From Nitrospiraceae bacterium (GTDB taxonomy: Bacteria > Nitrospirota > Nitrospiria > Nitrospirales > UBA8639), in assembly GCA_003523945.1 (NCBI GenBank), contig DOFS01000389.1, forward strand, positions 1 to 9,045: DNA of 9,045 nucleotides, written 5' to 3'. The position numbers and the translations under genes were made by a program. The notes under the pieces were generated by a model. The model saw only the letters and a list, made by a program, of their open reading frames with translations. It did not search any database and was not told the origin of the DNA. Below, piece by piece: positions 1-6,904 of the stretch; position 1 is the first letter of the stretch, and each line of letters starts with the position of its first letter.

Positions 1-182
1 AAATTCGCCGCAATTATGCTGGTGATGTGGCCCTTTGGAAATCCCAGGCCAATCGTGTGATTGAAGAAGCTCGACAGGAATTGATTAAGCGGACAGAAGG
101 GCAAGAGGCTGTCGGTGATATTGTTCGCGATATCTTGCTCACGGTGGGCAATCAAGTGCAGATGACGCTTCCAACGAAATAG
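1..182 (+). CDS. 3' end of an unidentified gene upstream of the traG cluster (partial)
   Basis: An open frame enters from the left edge (first full codon at 3) and ends at TAG 180-182, giving the last 59 residues of a protein. The tail is hydrophilic and looks helical, with many Glu, Arg and Gln (for example the stretch IEEARQELIKRTEGQEAV), and has no membrane segment or cysteine. Its stop runs directly into the ribosome binding site of the next gene (AGGA at 181-184), so the two are almost certainly co-transcribed. In F-like clusters the gene before traG is often traH, whose C-terminus is also helical, but I see no convincing match to the TraH C-terminus and a small gene intervenes. Identity is therefore left open; that it is coding is well supported by frame and spacing. 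Confidence 0.7.
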   Translation, partial: IRRNYAGDVALWKSQANRVIEEARQELIKRTEGQEAVGDIVRDILLTVGNQVQMTLPTK

Positions 183-190
183 GAACGACC

Positions 191-490
191 ATGTTTGCGA
201 CACTCTTCATCATCTATTGGGGGTTTTTAAGGCTTTTCCTTCTACTCACGGCCGTGTTTTGGGTGTTCTTCATCGTCATGTTTCTTGTCGAGCATAACGG
301 TGTTCTCTTGTCGCACTATTACGAGGTAGTGAGTATGTGGAATGACGAACCACTCTATACAGGGTATTTTGTGTTACTTGTGGCAGGTGGGCTGTTTCAC
401 TTCATAGGCTTCTTCATGGAGGTGCTCCAAGATTCTTTTCAGTGGATTATGGGCATGGATTCAGGAATTGATGGACATCCTTCTCGATAG
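191..490 (+). CDS. Small inner-membrane protein, probable conjugation accessory protein
   Basis: This 99-residue protein is not one I recognise. Residues about 2-34 are almost uninterrupted hydrophobic and aromatic residues (FATLFIIYWGF, then LRLFLLLTAVFWVFFIVMFLV), enough for one long or two short membrane helices. A second hydrophobic segment covers about 58-80. A loop of roughly 20 residues with charged and polar positions lies between them, and the C-terminus is short and polar. The start ATG at 191 has AGGA at 181-184, overlapping the previous stop codon, with a six-base spacer. It lies 38 bases before traG on the same strand. Position suggests a membrane component of the mating-pair apparatus, comparable to the small Trb proteins scattered through F-type clusters, but no family can be named. 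Confidence 0.75.
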   Translation: MFATLFIIYWGFLRLFLLLTAVFWVFFIVMFLVEHNGVLLSHYYEVVSMWNDEPLYTGYFVLLVAGGLFHFIGFFMEVLQDSFQWIMGMDSGIDGHPSR

Positions 491-513
491 GGGCGCCAAA
501 GGATTCTTCATAT

Positions 514-518
514 AGGAG
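514..518 (+). promoter_or_regulatory. Ribosome binding site of the traG-like gene
   Basis: AGGAG lies ten bases before ATG 529. It supports that start over internal methionines and places translation initiation in the 38-base gap after the 99-residue gene. No promoter is evident in this gap. Confidence 0.6.
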
Positions 519-528
519 TCTCTACGGA

Positions 529-3500
529 ATGCTTTGGACCATTTATTCTTATGGCAACGGCGATGTGATCGCCTCGATCTTTGAAGGGTTGAAGCTCGTT
601 TTTGGGAGTGGAGCGTATGAGAGTCTGTTGCATCTCGCGTTGTTGCTCTTAGCGTTCGGCCTGTTATTGACCACGGTCTTCCGCGGCCGATTTCTGTGGC
701 CAGTGTTGATGGGCGGAATTGCCATCCTGCTCATCTCGGTGACGCTGACCGTTGATGTGTCGGTCGAAGAACAAGTGGATCCGTTAATCCCCGATGTCGT
801 CGTCACCGATGTCCCCTTGATCATCGCATTTCCCGCGTATGGCACCAGCGTCATAGGCTTTGAATTGACGGTGTTAATGGAAACGGTGTTTCCTGTTCCT
901 GACACCTATGTCATGTCCACGTCACCCTTTAATCGAGCATGGTTCGATTTCCAAAAAACCTTGGAAGTCTATCTGCCGGACGGTGATCTCAGGCGCAACA
1001 CGCAATCCTATTTAGTGTATTGTGTGTTTCGTGCGATCGCCTTTGATCAATTGAAACAGGGCGACTTACTCCGAACGCCAGATCTCTTATCAGCCATTGA
1101 AGTTGACAATGCCGCGTTGACGGCTCCGCATTACGTCAACGGCAATCCCGTTGAGGCGCTGCAGTGTCCAGATTTTTACAACACGATTATTCAGCCAGGC
1201 TTTACACTGACGCACGCCGATTATGAAGAAGCGATGCGTCGTCTGCGCGTGGCCTTTCAAGCCGATCCGGATTTGCCCGATCTCGAACTAGATTTTATCG
1301 AACCAGTGATCACGGAGCTCGTGATTGGGAGCCAAAGTTCACGTGACCTGATCAATACGATGCTCATCCGTGAAGTGTGGCGTGAAGCGGAGCGGCAGGA
1401 TCGCCAACGCTTTGGCGATGTGGCAGGGACACTGGTGATGACACAGCAAGCGTTACTTCAGGATTTAAAATACCAAGCCTACACACGTTCGTATATTGCG
1501 CAGAAACTTGTCCCGCTCATGCGGACGGTAGGCGAGGGCATTGTGTACTTACTCGCGCCCTTTCTGCTCGTGCTCGCGTTTCAACCAGGGATGGGCCGGT
1601 GGATGGGTTTGTATCTGCGCACATTTGGTTGGGTGGCCCTCTGGGGGCCGATCTTTGTTGTGATGAATTTCCTGATGTTTGCGGAGGGTAGCCGCCGTCT
1701 CAGGCCATTGACGGGCACGATTGATGGAGTGGCCATGGCCAACTTCGACAGCATCCGAGAATTTACCACGCTGTTAAACACCGTGGCATCCGACCTGACG
1801 CTGGCCGTGCCGTTGCTAGCTTGGGGGTTGGTCTGGGGTGGTTCTCATTTGATCGGAGGACTCATGGGCGGGCTGGCACGTACGGCGGGACACGGCGACG
1901 CGGTCGCGGGGCAGTTTGCGCGAGGACGTGGGAGTGTGCGGCAAGAGGGGTTGGGGTCGGTGACGCAGCAAGCGACGGTAGGAGATGAGGAGTTTGGCGT
2001 GATCACCGGTTCGGCCGGCTTACGTGTCGATCAGCAAACGGGCGCGTCGGATATCCTCGATCACGAAGGTGGGGTAGCCCGAGCAGGCGCTGATGGCTCG
2101 CTCATGTATCGCGGGCCGCGAGGGGAATTTGTCGAGAATGAGGAAGGCCGATTGGTTCAGGGATTTCGCGTCCGTTCGACGACTGGAAGCGATGGGGTGC
2201 GTCGCGATGTGCGAGAAGAGGTGTTGGCGGGTAGTCAATTGCGGACCACGACGGTGGAGGACAATCAAGATGGGACGCTGCGGACGCTCGAGGCGGTGAC
2301 GGATATTGGCAGTGGCCGCATGTTGCACGAAACGGCAACGACGCGAGATGATCGACTTGTCAAGTCAGTTGAACGATTCCAAGATGGAAGCAGTGTAGAG
2401 CGCGGGGTCTACAGGGGACCTGTGGAAATCTTGCGGGGGAACAATTCAGAGATTACTTCAGGCGATTTGACTTATTTCCAAGCCTTCAATTCCCACGGAG
2501 ATCCGACTGGGTCTCGCGTCTCGCAATTTGAAGGAAATGATGGGTATCAAACTTATCGACTCCATGGTGTGGGAGTTCCCGATTCAGAGACAGACAGTCT
2601 TCTTCCAGGTTTTCAGGTGACCAGCGGAGACATCTCGAACAAAACCCGTCGGGAATTACAAGAATCCTATTCAAGTCTCTCGGAGTCACTTTCGCCTTGG
2701 GGTGATGGCTTTCGCACCTTCGAACATCGAGGCTTGTTTCCATTGGAATGGGACCATGGATACCGTGACTTGGAGGAAGGCATCCTCACCGTGGAGGGTA
2801 CGGTGCGACATGGCACGTTTGAGCCCAGTGCTGCACGCTTCCATAGTACGGAGGATCCAGAAGGTGCCTTATCAGCCGAGGGCGAAGTAGTTTTTCCATC
2901 TGGGAGAGCGGCCCCTCTTGGGCCAGACGGCATGCCGATGTTGGAGGAGGAGCAGGCGTTCTTTCGTGTGTCACGAGCGAACCGTGAGGGACTGGAGACC
3001 GAACGAACCGAAGGACCGCACGGGCTTCCGACCGAAATTCGTCGCAATGCGGACGGCAGTTTTTCCTATTCGGCGCAGGGTGATCGCAGGATACCCATTG
3101 CGTTAGGAGACGGACTGACGTCATCGGAAACTGTTCGGTTGCGGGAAAGTGGTCAAGCCACGAAGGGTCCTAGTGGATTTGAATTCTCACCGAGTATCTC
3201 GGAAGCCACGTTTACCGGACCAGCCATAGGAGACGGGAGACCGGGTATCTTTTCGGTTCAAGGCTCGATCGAAGACGGCGTGTTTCATCCGGCGGCTGGA
3301 CAAGTGCGGAGTCTCGTGGACTTTCTCGGTGTAGAAGGGGGCGGGGAAGAACCGCTTCGATCCGTGCAAGAGCAGCTGGCGCCCGAGAGTATCCTGTCGG
3401 GTCCGCCCGCGTTTAGCCGGAGCCAACGCGGAAGTGTTTCGGAGTTCTTGAATGTCGACCGCTTTGAGGGCGCAGCGACGTTTGACGAAATGGTGAAGGG

Positions 3501-4359
3501 TGGCCCATCGATATTGAATGATTTGCCGGTGTATGCGCGGGCGCAATATCAGGGCGATCAGATCATTGCAGGGGAATTTCAAGGGGGGATTGAAGGAGAA
3601 TTTGTCCATGGCGATACCGTGACATCTTTGTATTTTCAAGACGGCGGCGAACCAGTGTTGCGTGAATCGAAATCGGGGACACGCAGTACCACCTTCAATC
3701 GTGAAAGCCATGAAGGTGTGATGATTCTCCCCGGGCAAGAGCCTGGGCAGTTTTTCCGCATGGCAGGAAGCTTTGACTTTGATCCCGCAACCCACGACCT
3801 GATTTCTGCTCGAGCATCCTCTGTTACGCAGCTCACGTTGGAAAATGACGGTGGGCTCCAAACCGTGTTTCGCAATATGGAGGGTGATACGCTCTTTTCA
3901 GAAACGAAACGAGGAGAGATTGAAAGCGGGATCGTCTTTCTTCCGGATGCCGACGGCAAACTACAACCTATGGCGGGTGTCACCTATTCGCGCGATGGTG
4001 ACCTGGTGTCAGGCGAAGGCAATGCGATAATCTCGTCCCAGTTCGCAAACGACCAACAGGAATTCGAAAGGGTCTTTCGTTCGCCGGATGGTGAAAAGCT
4101 CTATGATCAAATATTGAGCGGTGTAGAACATCAGCAAAAGAACGTGTTCAGTCAGCAGAATGTTCGGGAGATATCCTACGACACGGGATATGCATTATTG
4201 AGATTGCTTGGCGAGGATCGAGATCCGCGGGATCTCACATCCGATGAACTCACAGCTTTGGAAGCGCTGGCCGTGACGAAGTTCACCAAAGATCAGCTCA
4301 TCGATTTTAGACGCCTGCTCCTTCGGCCTTCTCGGGGAGGCGGATCTAGGGCTAGATAA
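529..4359 (+). CDS. traG: TraG-like F-type conjugation (mating-pair) protein with atypical repeat-rich C-terminus
   Basis: This 1276-residue protein has a TraG N-terminal region. Compared from memory with F TraG, it shares the order of features: two early membrane helices (about 33-50 and 56-75), a conserved VPLIIAFP...TSVIG stretch at 95-110, a SYLVYCVF segment at 160-167, and a membrane cluster at about 335-351, 364-384 and 424-450. TraG of F acts in pilus assembly, mating-pair stabilisation and entry exclusion at the inner membrane, with its C-terminal half in the periplasm. Here residues from about 455 on are soluble, rich in Gly, Glu, Asp and Arg, and contain degenerate beta-type repeats; they do not resemble the F TraG tail. 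The clearest pair is about 1061-1129 and 1132-1198, sharing GV/GIV, LP, MAG, VFR and a closing Gly. The last 60 residues (LTSDELTALEALAVTKF...) look helical. The protein is longer than F TraG (about 940 residues). It is probably the last gene of the transfer operon seen here. Confidence 0.88.
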   Translation: MLWTIYSYGNGDVIASIFEGLKLVFGSGAYESLLHLALLLLAFGLLLTTVFRGRFLWPVLMGGIAILLISVTLTVDVSVEEQVDPLIPDVVVTDVPLIIAFPAYGTSVIGFELTVLMETVFPVPDTYVMSTSPFNRAWFDFQKTLEVYLPDGDLRRNTQSYLVYCVFRAIAFDQLKQGDLLRTPDLLSAIEVDNAALTAPHYVNGNPVEALQCPDFYNTIIQPGFTLTHADYEEAMRRLRVAFQADPDLPDLELDFIEPVITELVIGSQSSRDLINTMLIREVWREAERQDRQRFGDVAGTLVMTQQALLQDLKYQAYTRSYIAQKLVPLMRTVGEGIVYLLAPFLLVLAFQPGMGRWMGLYLRTFGWVALWGPIFVVMNFLMFAEGSRRLRPLTGTIDGVAMANFDSIREFTTLLNTVASDLTLAVPLLAWGLVWGGSHLIGGLMGGLARTAGHGDAVAGQFARGRGSVRQEGLGSVTQQATVGDEEFGVITGSAGLRVDQQTGASDILDHEGGVARAGADGSLMYRGPRGEFVENEEGRLVQGFRVRSTTGSDGVRRDVREEVLAGSQLRTTTVEDNQDGTLRTLEAVTDIGSGRMLHETATTRDDRLVKSVERFQDGSSVERGVYRGPVEILRGNNSEITSGDLTYFQAFNSHGDPTGSRVSQFEGNDGYQTYRLHGVGVPDSETDSLLPGFQVTSGDISNKTRRELQESYSSLSESLSPWGDGFRTFEHRGLFPLEWDHGYRDLEEGILTVEGTVRHGTFEPSAARFHSTEDPEGALSAEGEVVFPSGRAAPLGPDGMPMLEEEQAFFRVSRANREGLETERTEGPHGLPTEIRRNADGSFSYSAQGDRRIPIALGDGLTSSETVRLRESGQATKGPSGFEFSPSISEATFTGPAIGDGRPGIFSVQGSIEDGVFHPAAGQVRSLVDFLGVEGGGEEPLRSVQEQLAPESILSGPPAFSRSQRGSVSEFLNVDRFEGAATFDEMVKGGPSILNDLPVYARAQYQGDQIIAGEFQGGIEGEFVHGDTVTSLYFQDGGEPVLRESKSGTRSTTFNRESHEGVMILPGQEPGQFFRMAGSFDFDPATHDLISARASSVTQLTLENDGGLQTVFRNMEGDTLFSETKRGEIESGIVFLPDADGKLQPMAGVTYSRDGDLVSGEGNAIISSQFANDQQEFERVFRSPDGEKLYDQILSGVEHQQKNVFSQQNVREISYDTGYALLRLLGEDRDPRDLTSDELTALEALAVTKFTKDQLIDFRRLLLRPSRGGGSRAR
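3709..4122 (+). repeat. Two tandem degenerate protein repeats (about 69 residues each) in the TraG tail
   Basis: Residues about 1061-1129 and 1132-1198 of the TraG-like protein align by eye. Both begin with a Gly-Val/Ile stretch before LP (EGVMILPG versus ESGIVFLPD). They continue to FRMAGSF versus QPMAGVTY, then a D-x-L turn, then TVFRNMEGDTLF versus RVFRSPDGEKLY, and end in a short charged segment with Gly. Weaker relatives appear further upstream (around 520-570, 755-775, 905-925 and 1008-1050). The repeat is at protein level only; no clean DNA repeat is visible, so the duplication is old. Confidence 0.55.
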
Positions 4360-4377
4360 ACTCATAGAGTTTATAGC
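4351..4377 (+). other. Inverted repeat / hairpin over the traG stop codon
   Basis: TAAACTC (4357-4363) and GAGTTTA (4367-4373) are perfect complements around an ATA loop. The outer blocks GCTA (4351-4354) and TAGC (4374-4377) also pair, leaving only GA unpaired at 4355-4356. The stem has 11 base pairs and contains the stop codon TAA 4357-4359. No run of T follows, so it is not a classical intrinsic terminator. It could slow 3' decay, weaken termination read-through, or bind a protein. Confidence 0.5.
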
Positions 4378-4384
4378 ACTGGCC

Positions 4385-4413
4385 GTGAAAAATCTCGAAG
4401 GATCAGTTAGAAT
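4385..4413 (+). promoter_or_regulatory. Possible sigma70-type promoter before the FGE-like gene
   Basis: TAGAAT (4408-4413, five of six to the -10 consensus) is preceded after 17 bases by GTGAAA (4385-4390, four of six to the -35 consensus). A transcript would start near 4420, leaving a short leader of about 27 bases. No clear Shine-Dalgarno sequence lies near ATG 4447; the GAGGG at 4418-4422 is too far away. Such matches arise by chance often, so this is only suggestive. Confidence 0.25.
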
Positions 4414-4446
4414 CATTGAGGGTTTCTCAAACAATCCTACTTTCTA

Positions 4447-5226
4447 ATGATGCTCATCAAGATTTTTCTATTAGGTCTCCTTGCTCTTGTGGTTCCATCT
4501 GAGCCTCCATGGGCCGCAGATGGTCAGAGTGGAAGCGGGTTAGTAGTCCAGTCACCTCCAGAAGGGATGGTCCTGGTTCCGGCTGGGAGTGGTATTGAGT
4601 GGTGGGAAGGAAAGGTAATAGGAAAGTGGCGTGTAAAGAGCCCGTTTTTCATCGATAAGTTTGAGATTACTGTTGGCGACTACTTCGAATACCTAGAACC
4701 GAAGCGTGAAATTAGGAAAAGAGATCTAGCTCCGGCGTACTTTGAGCAAGCGGATCTTGATAAGCATTCTAAATTTCCTGTCGTGGGTGTAACATGGAGA
4801 CAAGCGTTACTTTACTGCAAAAGCATTGAGAAACGTTTACCTACGAATGTTGAGTGGATGATGGCGTCACTTCGTAAGGAAGACTTAGTAGCGGGGCCTG
4901 GAGGTACTGCAAGGTTCAATGAAAATGTGCTGGGGAAGAATCAAAGCTCTACGAAAGTTGAATTGAAGAGGCCTTTTTTTGTTTATGATCAAGGACTGAC
5001 GGCAGTCGGAAGTGATGAAAGCGATGTGAGTGCATATGGAGTTAAGGATATGGGCGGTAGCGTTTCTGAGTGGGTAGAGTGGACAAACAGAGACTTTCCA
5101 ACAAGAAGAATATTCGGACGTTACTCAAAAAGATTGGGGTCAAATTTTTTCCTGACGACAGAATTAGAAGACCACGGCGGCCGGTACTGGCTGGGGTTCC
5201 GGTGTGCGAAGGATGTCACGGAATAA
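4447..5226 (+). CDS. Exported FGE/SUMF1-fold protein without the catalytic cysteines
   Basis: This 259-residue protein has an N-terminal signal peptide (MMLIKIFLLGLLALVV, likely cleaved after WAA at 22-24). It then carries the hallmarks of the formylglycine-generating-enzyme/sulfatase-modifying-factor domain: MVLVPAG at 41-47, PFFIDKFEITVGDY at 66-79, FPVVGVTW at 110-117 followed by A..YC and RLPTNVEW (to 137), a YGVKDMGGSVSEWVEW block at 197-212, and a terminal GFRCAKD at 250-256. Active FGEs carry two catalytic cysteines some 25-30 residues before GFRCA. Here residues 220-249 contain none; the only mature cysteines are 124 and 253. It is therefore probably a non-enzymatic relative, as in many SUMF1-domain proteins that bind ligands or act as partner proteins, located in the periplasm or outside. 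ATG 4447 or the adjacent ATG 4450 may be the start. It lies 87 bases after traG and is clearly more AT-rich, which suggests separate acquisition. Confidence 0.85.
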   Translation: MMLIKIFLLGLLALVVPSEPPWAADGQSGSGLVVQSPPEGMVLVPAGSGIEWWEGKVIGKWRVKSPFFIDKFEITVGDYFEYLEPKREIRKRDLAPAYFEQADLDKHSKFPVVGVTWRQALLYCKSIEKRLPTNVEWMMASLRKEDLVAGPGGTARFNENVLGKNQSSTKVELKRPFFVYDQGLTAVGSDESDVSAYGVKDMGGSVSEWVEWTNRDFPTRRIFGRYSKRLGSNFFLTTELEDHGGRYWLGFRCAKDVTE

Positions 5227-5281
5227 TTGTTTTCTTACCTTACTGTTCCCGCCATCTTGTGTGATTGAGCGCACATTCAAG
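5227..5281. other. Convergent intergenic junction between the two gene arms
   Basis: These 55 bases separate the stop of the + strand FGE-like gene from the stop of the - strand zinc-binding-type gene. The only structure seen is a weak stem, TGTGTG with CGCACA around ATTGAG (about 5258-5275), which needs one G-U pair and has no T run after it. I do not call it a terminator. Confidence 0.4.
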
Positions 5282-5464
5282 TCAGGTGGTTTGAGAGTTT
5301 TTGGAGTCTAAATACACTTCGCCACATATTAGGCAGACAGAATAGTCTGAAGTACTTCCGTTTTCTGACCTCAAATAATCAAACAACTGCGTGTGCCGGC
5401 AAACTCTATTTCCATATGTGCCCTTCCATTTTTCTTGCAGGCGTTTGGCATCGTCTAACGTCAT
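5282..5464 (-). CDS. Small Cys/His protein, possible zinc-binding (60 residues)
   Basis: The protein begins MTLDDAKRLQEKWKG and contains one Cys-x-His pair (VCRH, about residues 23-26) and a C-x2-C knuckle (VCLICG, about 46-51), so four ligands (C, H, C, C) are present for a zinc-ribbon-like site. The sequence between them (SDYSVCLICGE) matches my memory of short bacterial hypothetical proteins with a CxH...CxxC pattern, but I cannot name a family. The start at 5464 is fixed by an ATGA overlap with the stop of the upstream 88-residue gene (TGA 5463-5461), a typical coupled arrangement. A longer reading of the same frame up to 5698 merely reads through the 88-residue gene in another frame and is not supported. 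It is probably a soluble cytoplasmic protein, and is the last gene of the - strand unit. Confidence 0.72.
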   Translation of the reverse strand: MTLDDAKRLQEKWKGTYGNRVCRHTQLFDYLRSENGSTSDYSVCLICGEVYLDSKNSQTT

Positions 5465-5727
5465 GACGTACCTCGGCGGCGTTGCCACTGGCGAAACACG
5501 AGGGTAAACAAGTGCAGATCCATCCGCGTGAAATTTTGTACCCGAATTTTTAAGTGATACGGGTCTCCCTCTTCTGAAAAGTGATATTCTTTCAATCCTT
5601 GGTGGAGGGTTTCGGATGATACATCTCGGTCTTTGTGTACGTGAAAATTGCGTAAGAGCACCAGCACTTCTTGAAGCTCCTTTGCCATTGCCTGCCAAGC
5701 TTGATTGTGTTGTGCGTCTTCCACCAT
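5461..5727 (-). CDS. Hypothetical protein, 88 residues, coupled to the next gene
   Basis: I do not recognise this protein. It starts MVEDAQHNQAWQAMAKEL with a predicted helix (about 5-28), followed by a charged, histidine-containing central part (NFHVHKDRDVSSETL, EYHFSEEGDPYHLKI) and a basic C-terminus (FRQWQRRRGTS). There is no signal peptide, membrane segment or cysteine, so a cytoplasmic location is expected. ATG 5727 lies 28 bases after the stop of the lipoprotein gene and has only a weak upstream binding site (AAGTGG). Its TGA overlaps the ATG of the 60-residue gene by four bases. The tight spacing on both sides and the balanced composition make it a real gene, perhaps acting with its small Cys/His neighbour. 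Confidence 0.65.
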   Translation of the reverse strand: MVEDAQHNQAWQAMAKELQEVLVLLRNFHVHKDRDVSSETLHQGLKEYHFSEEGDPYHLKIRVQNFTRMDLHLFTLVFRQWQRRRGTS

Positions 5728-5755
5728 TCTGCCACTTACATCGTTAGTTTTGACC

Positions 5756-6904
5756 TTATCCTCGACACCCTCGCGGGGCGTGTCGAAAAAGATATTCCAT
5801 CTCGACAGTTGCCTGCTTCACCAGAGCCAAAAATTCTTCGGTCGGTCCGCTCGCTGTCGCAGTACCCAAAGTCTCCCCAGCATCGATATCCACGACTCGT
5901 AAAGTCAGGCGACGACTGTGCAAATCGTTGTGAAGGGTAGCTTCCATCACCATTGACGGTGGCGACCATTTTCCTAGAGGAATGAGTTCTGCCTCTGAGA
6001 CCCGCCCAGAATATTGCTCACGAAGCTCGTCGACAATTTGTGTTTGCCTTGCAGAGCCAGCGGCTAAGCACCAGCCGCGTCTGAGGACCCAGTCTTCGAG
6101 TATCCCTTGTAAGGCAGCGTCTGGCGTCTTAATCGTGAGGATTATCCGATCAGGAAATCGCTCAACAGGTAGGGGGTCCATGGCTTCCTTGTTGGCCCTG
6201 CTCAGTTGTTTCTGGGTCATTGGCAGTTTCTGACTCACAAGCAACGCGCCACGCTGAGAAATCTCCAGTAATGGTTCGTCCCCGTTGATGATGATGTTTG
6301 ACATCTCCTCTTGTGACATTTGTCCAAGAACGTGGGAGAGCCGGAGCGACGCCTGACCGTGTTGGTCCAAGTTGATACGGATTGAAGGGAGTGAGGTATG
6401 GGGCCATCCGAAGACGACTTCTCCTCCACGTAACGGTTGGATGCTTTCAACGATCTCTTCTCGCTTGTCTCGCTGCGTCGTTGTTCTAACGGTTCCTTCA
6501 ACGGGTTCGCGCATCAATAGTCGCTGGCAGCCATAGTCACGGGCATCGGCTCCCAACATGTCAAAGGTGATCGTGGAAAACAGGAGACCAATGGGACACT
6601 GGATGAGGCCAAGGACGATTGATGGCGGAAACCACACATAGCGCGTGGTCTCCCAGTCTTGTGCTTCCTGAATCACACGAGTTTCCGTGTGTGGTTGCGT
6701 GACGGAGAGTGTCCAGCCCAATTCATCATCGTGAGGGATTAGCGAAAGAGTGGGGGAGCCGGAAGTAACATGCTCGCGAATTATATGCTCCACACGTGGT
6801 TCGCCGATCGCATCGTGAGTGAGGCCTGTGCCACACCCAGTCAGTATGGCAATGCCGATGATTGCAATGAGTGAGAATGACATATTGCGATCAACGACGT
6901 TCAT
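5756..6904 (-). CDS. Predicted lipoprotein with CsgG/LpoB-like C-terminal domain (paralogue B)
   Basis: With the start chosen at ATG 6904 the protein has 382 residues. It begins MNVVDRNMSFSLIAIIGIAILTGCG: a short n-region, a hydrophobic core and the lipobox LTGC, with the acylated Cys at residue 24. A hydrophobic stretch at about 93-115 (FPPSIVLGLIQCPIGLLF) may insert in or lie on a membrane. A beta-rich middle part follows. The last 110 residues (DWVLRRGWCLAAGS, GRVSEAELIPLGKW, LTLRVVDIDAGETLG) have the layout of CsgG/LpoB-type domains, where a lipid-anchored protein either forms an outer-membrane channel or activates a periplasmic partner. It is a paralogue of the gene just upstream (6891-8105), with which it overlaps by 14 bases; ATG 6883 is an alternative start but lacks the only positive charge. 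A longer start at 6979 would overlap by 89 bases and put 25 residues before the signal peptide, so it is rejected. Function is unknown. Confidence 0.78.
   Translation of the reverse strand: MNVVDRNMSFSLIAIIGIAILTGCGTGLTHDAIGEPRVEHIIREHVTSGSPTLSLIPHDDELGWTLSVTQPHTETRVIQEAQDWETTRYVWFPPSIVLGLIQCPIGLLFSTITFDMLGADARDYGCQRLLMREPVEGTVRTTTQRDKREEIVESIQPLRGGEVVFGWPHTSLPSIRINLDQHGQASLRLSHVLGQMSQEEMSNIIINGDEPLLEISQRGALLVSQKLPMTQKQLSRANKEAMDPLPVERFPDRIILTIKTPDAALQGILEDWVLRRGWCLAAGSARQTQIVDELREQYSGRVSEAELIPLGKWSPPSMVMEATLHNDLHSRRLTLRVVDIDAGETLGTATASGPTEEFLALVKQATVEMEYLFRHAPRGCRG

Noticed and set aside
1..182. Assignment of the left-edge gene as traH
   Set aside because: Gene order makes it tempting, but the 59 visible residues do not show a match to the TraH C-terminus that I can defend.
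3187..3861. A 224-codon open frame on the - strand inside traG
   Set aside because: It lies fully within the traG-like gene, its translation is rich in Arg, His and Cys without order, and it has no ribosome binding site or recognisable motif.
5258..5275. Intrinsic terminator in the convergent gap
   Set aside because: The stem has six pairs including a G-U pair and no T run follows on either strand.
5465..5698. N-terminal extension of the 60-residue Cys/His protein
   Set aside because: The extension runs in another frame over the 88-residue gene and gives a low-complexity Arg/Pro-rich sequence; the ATGA overlap marks the true start.
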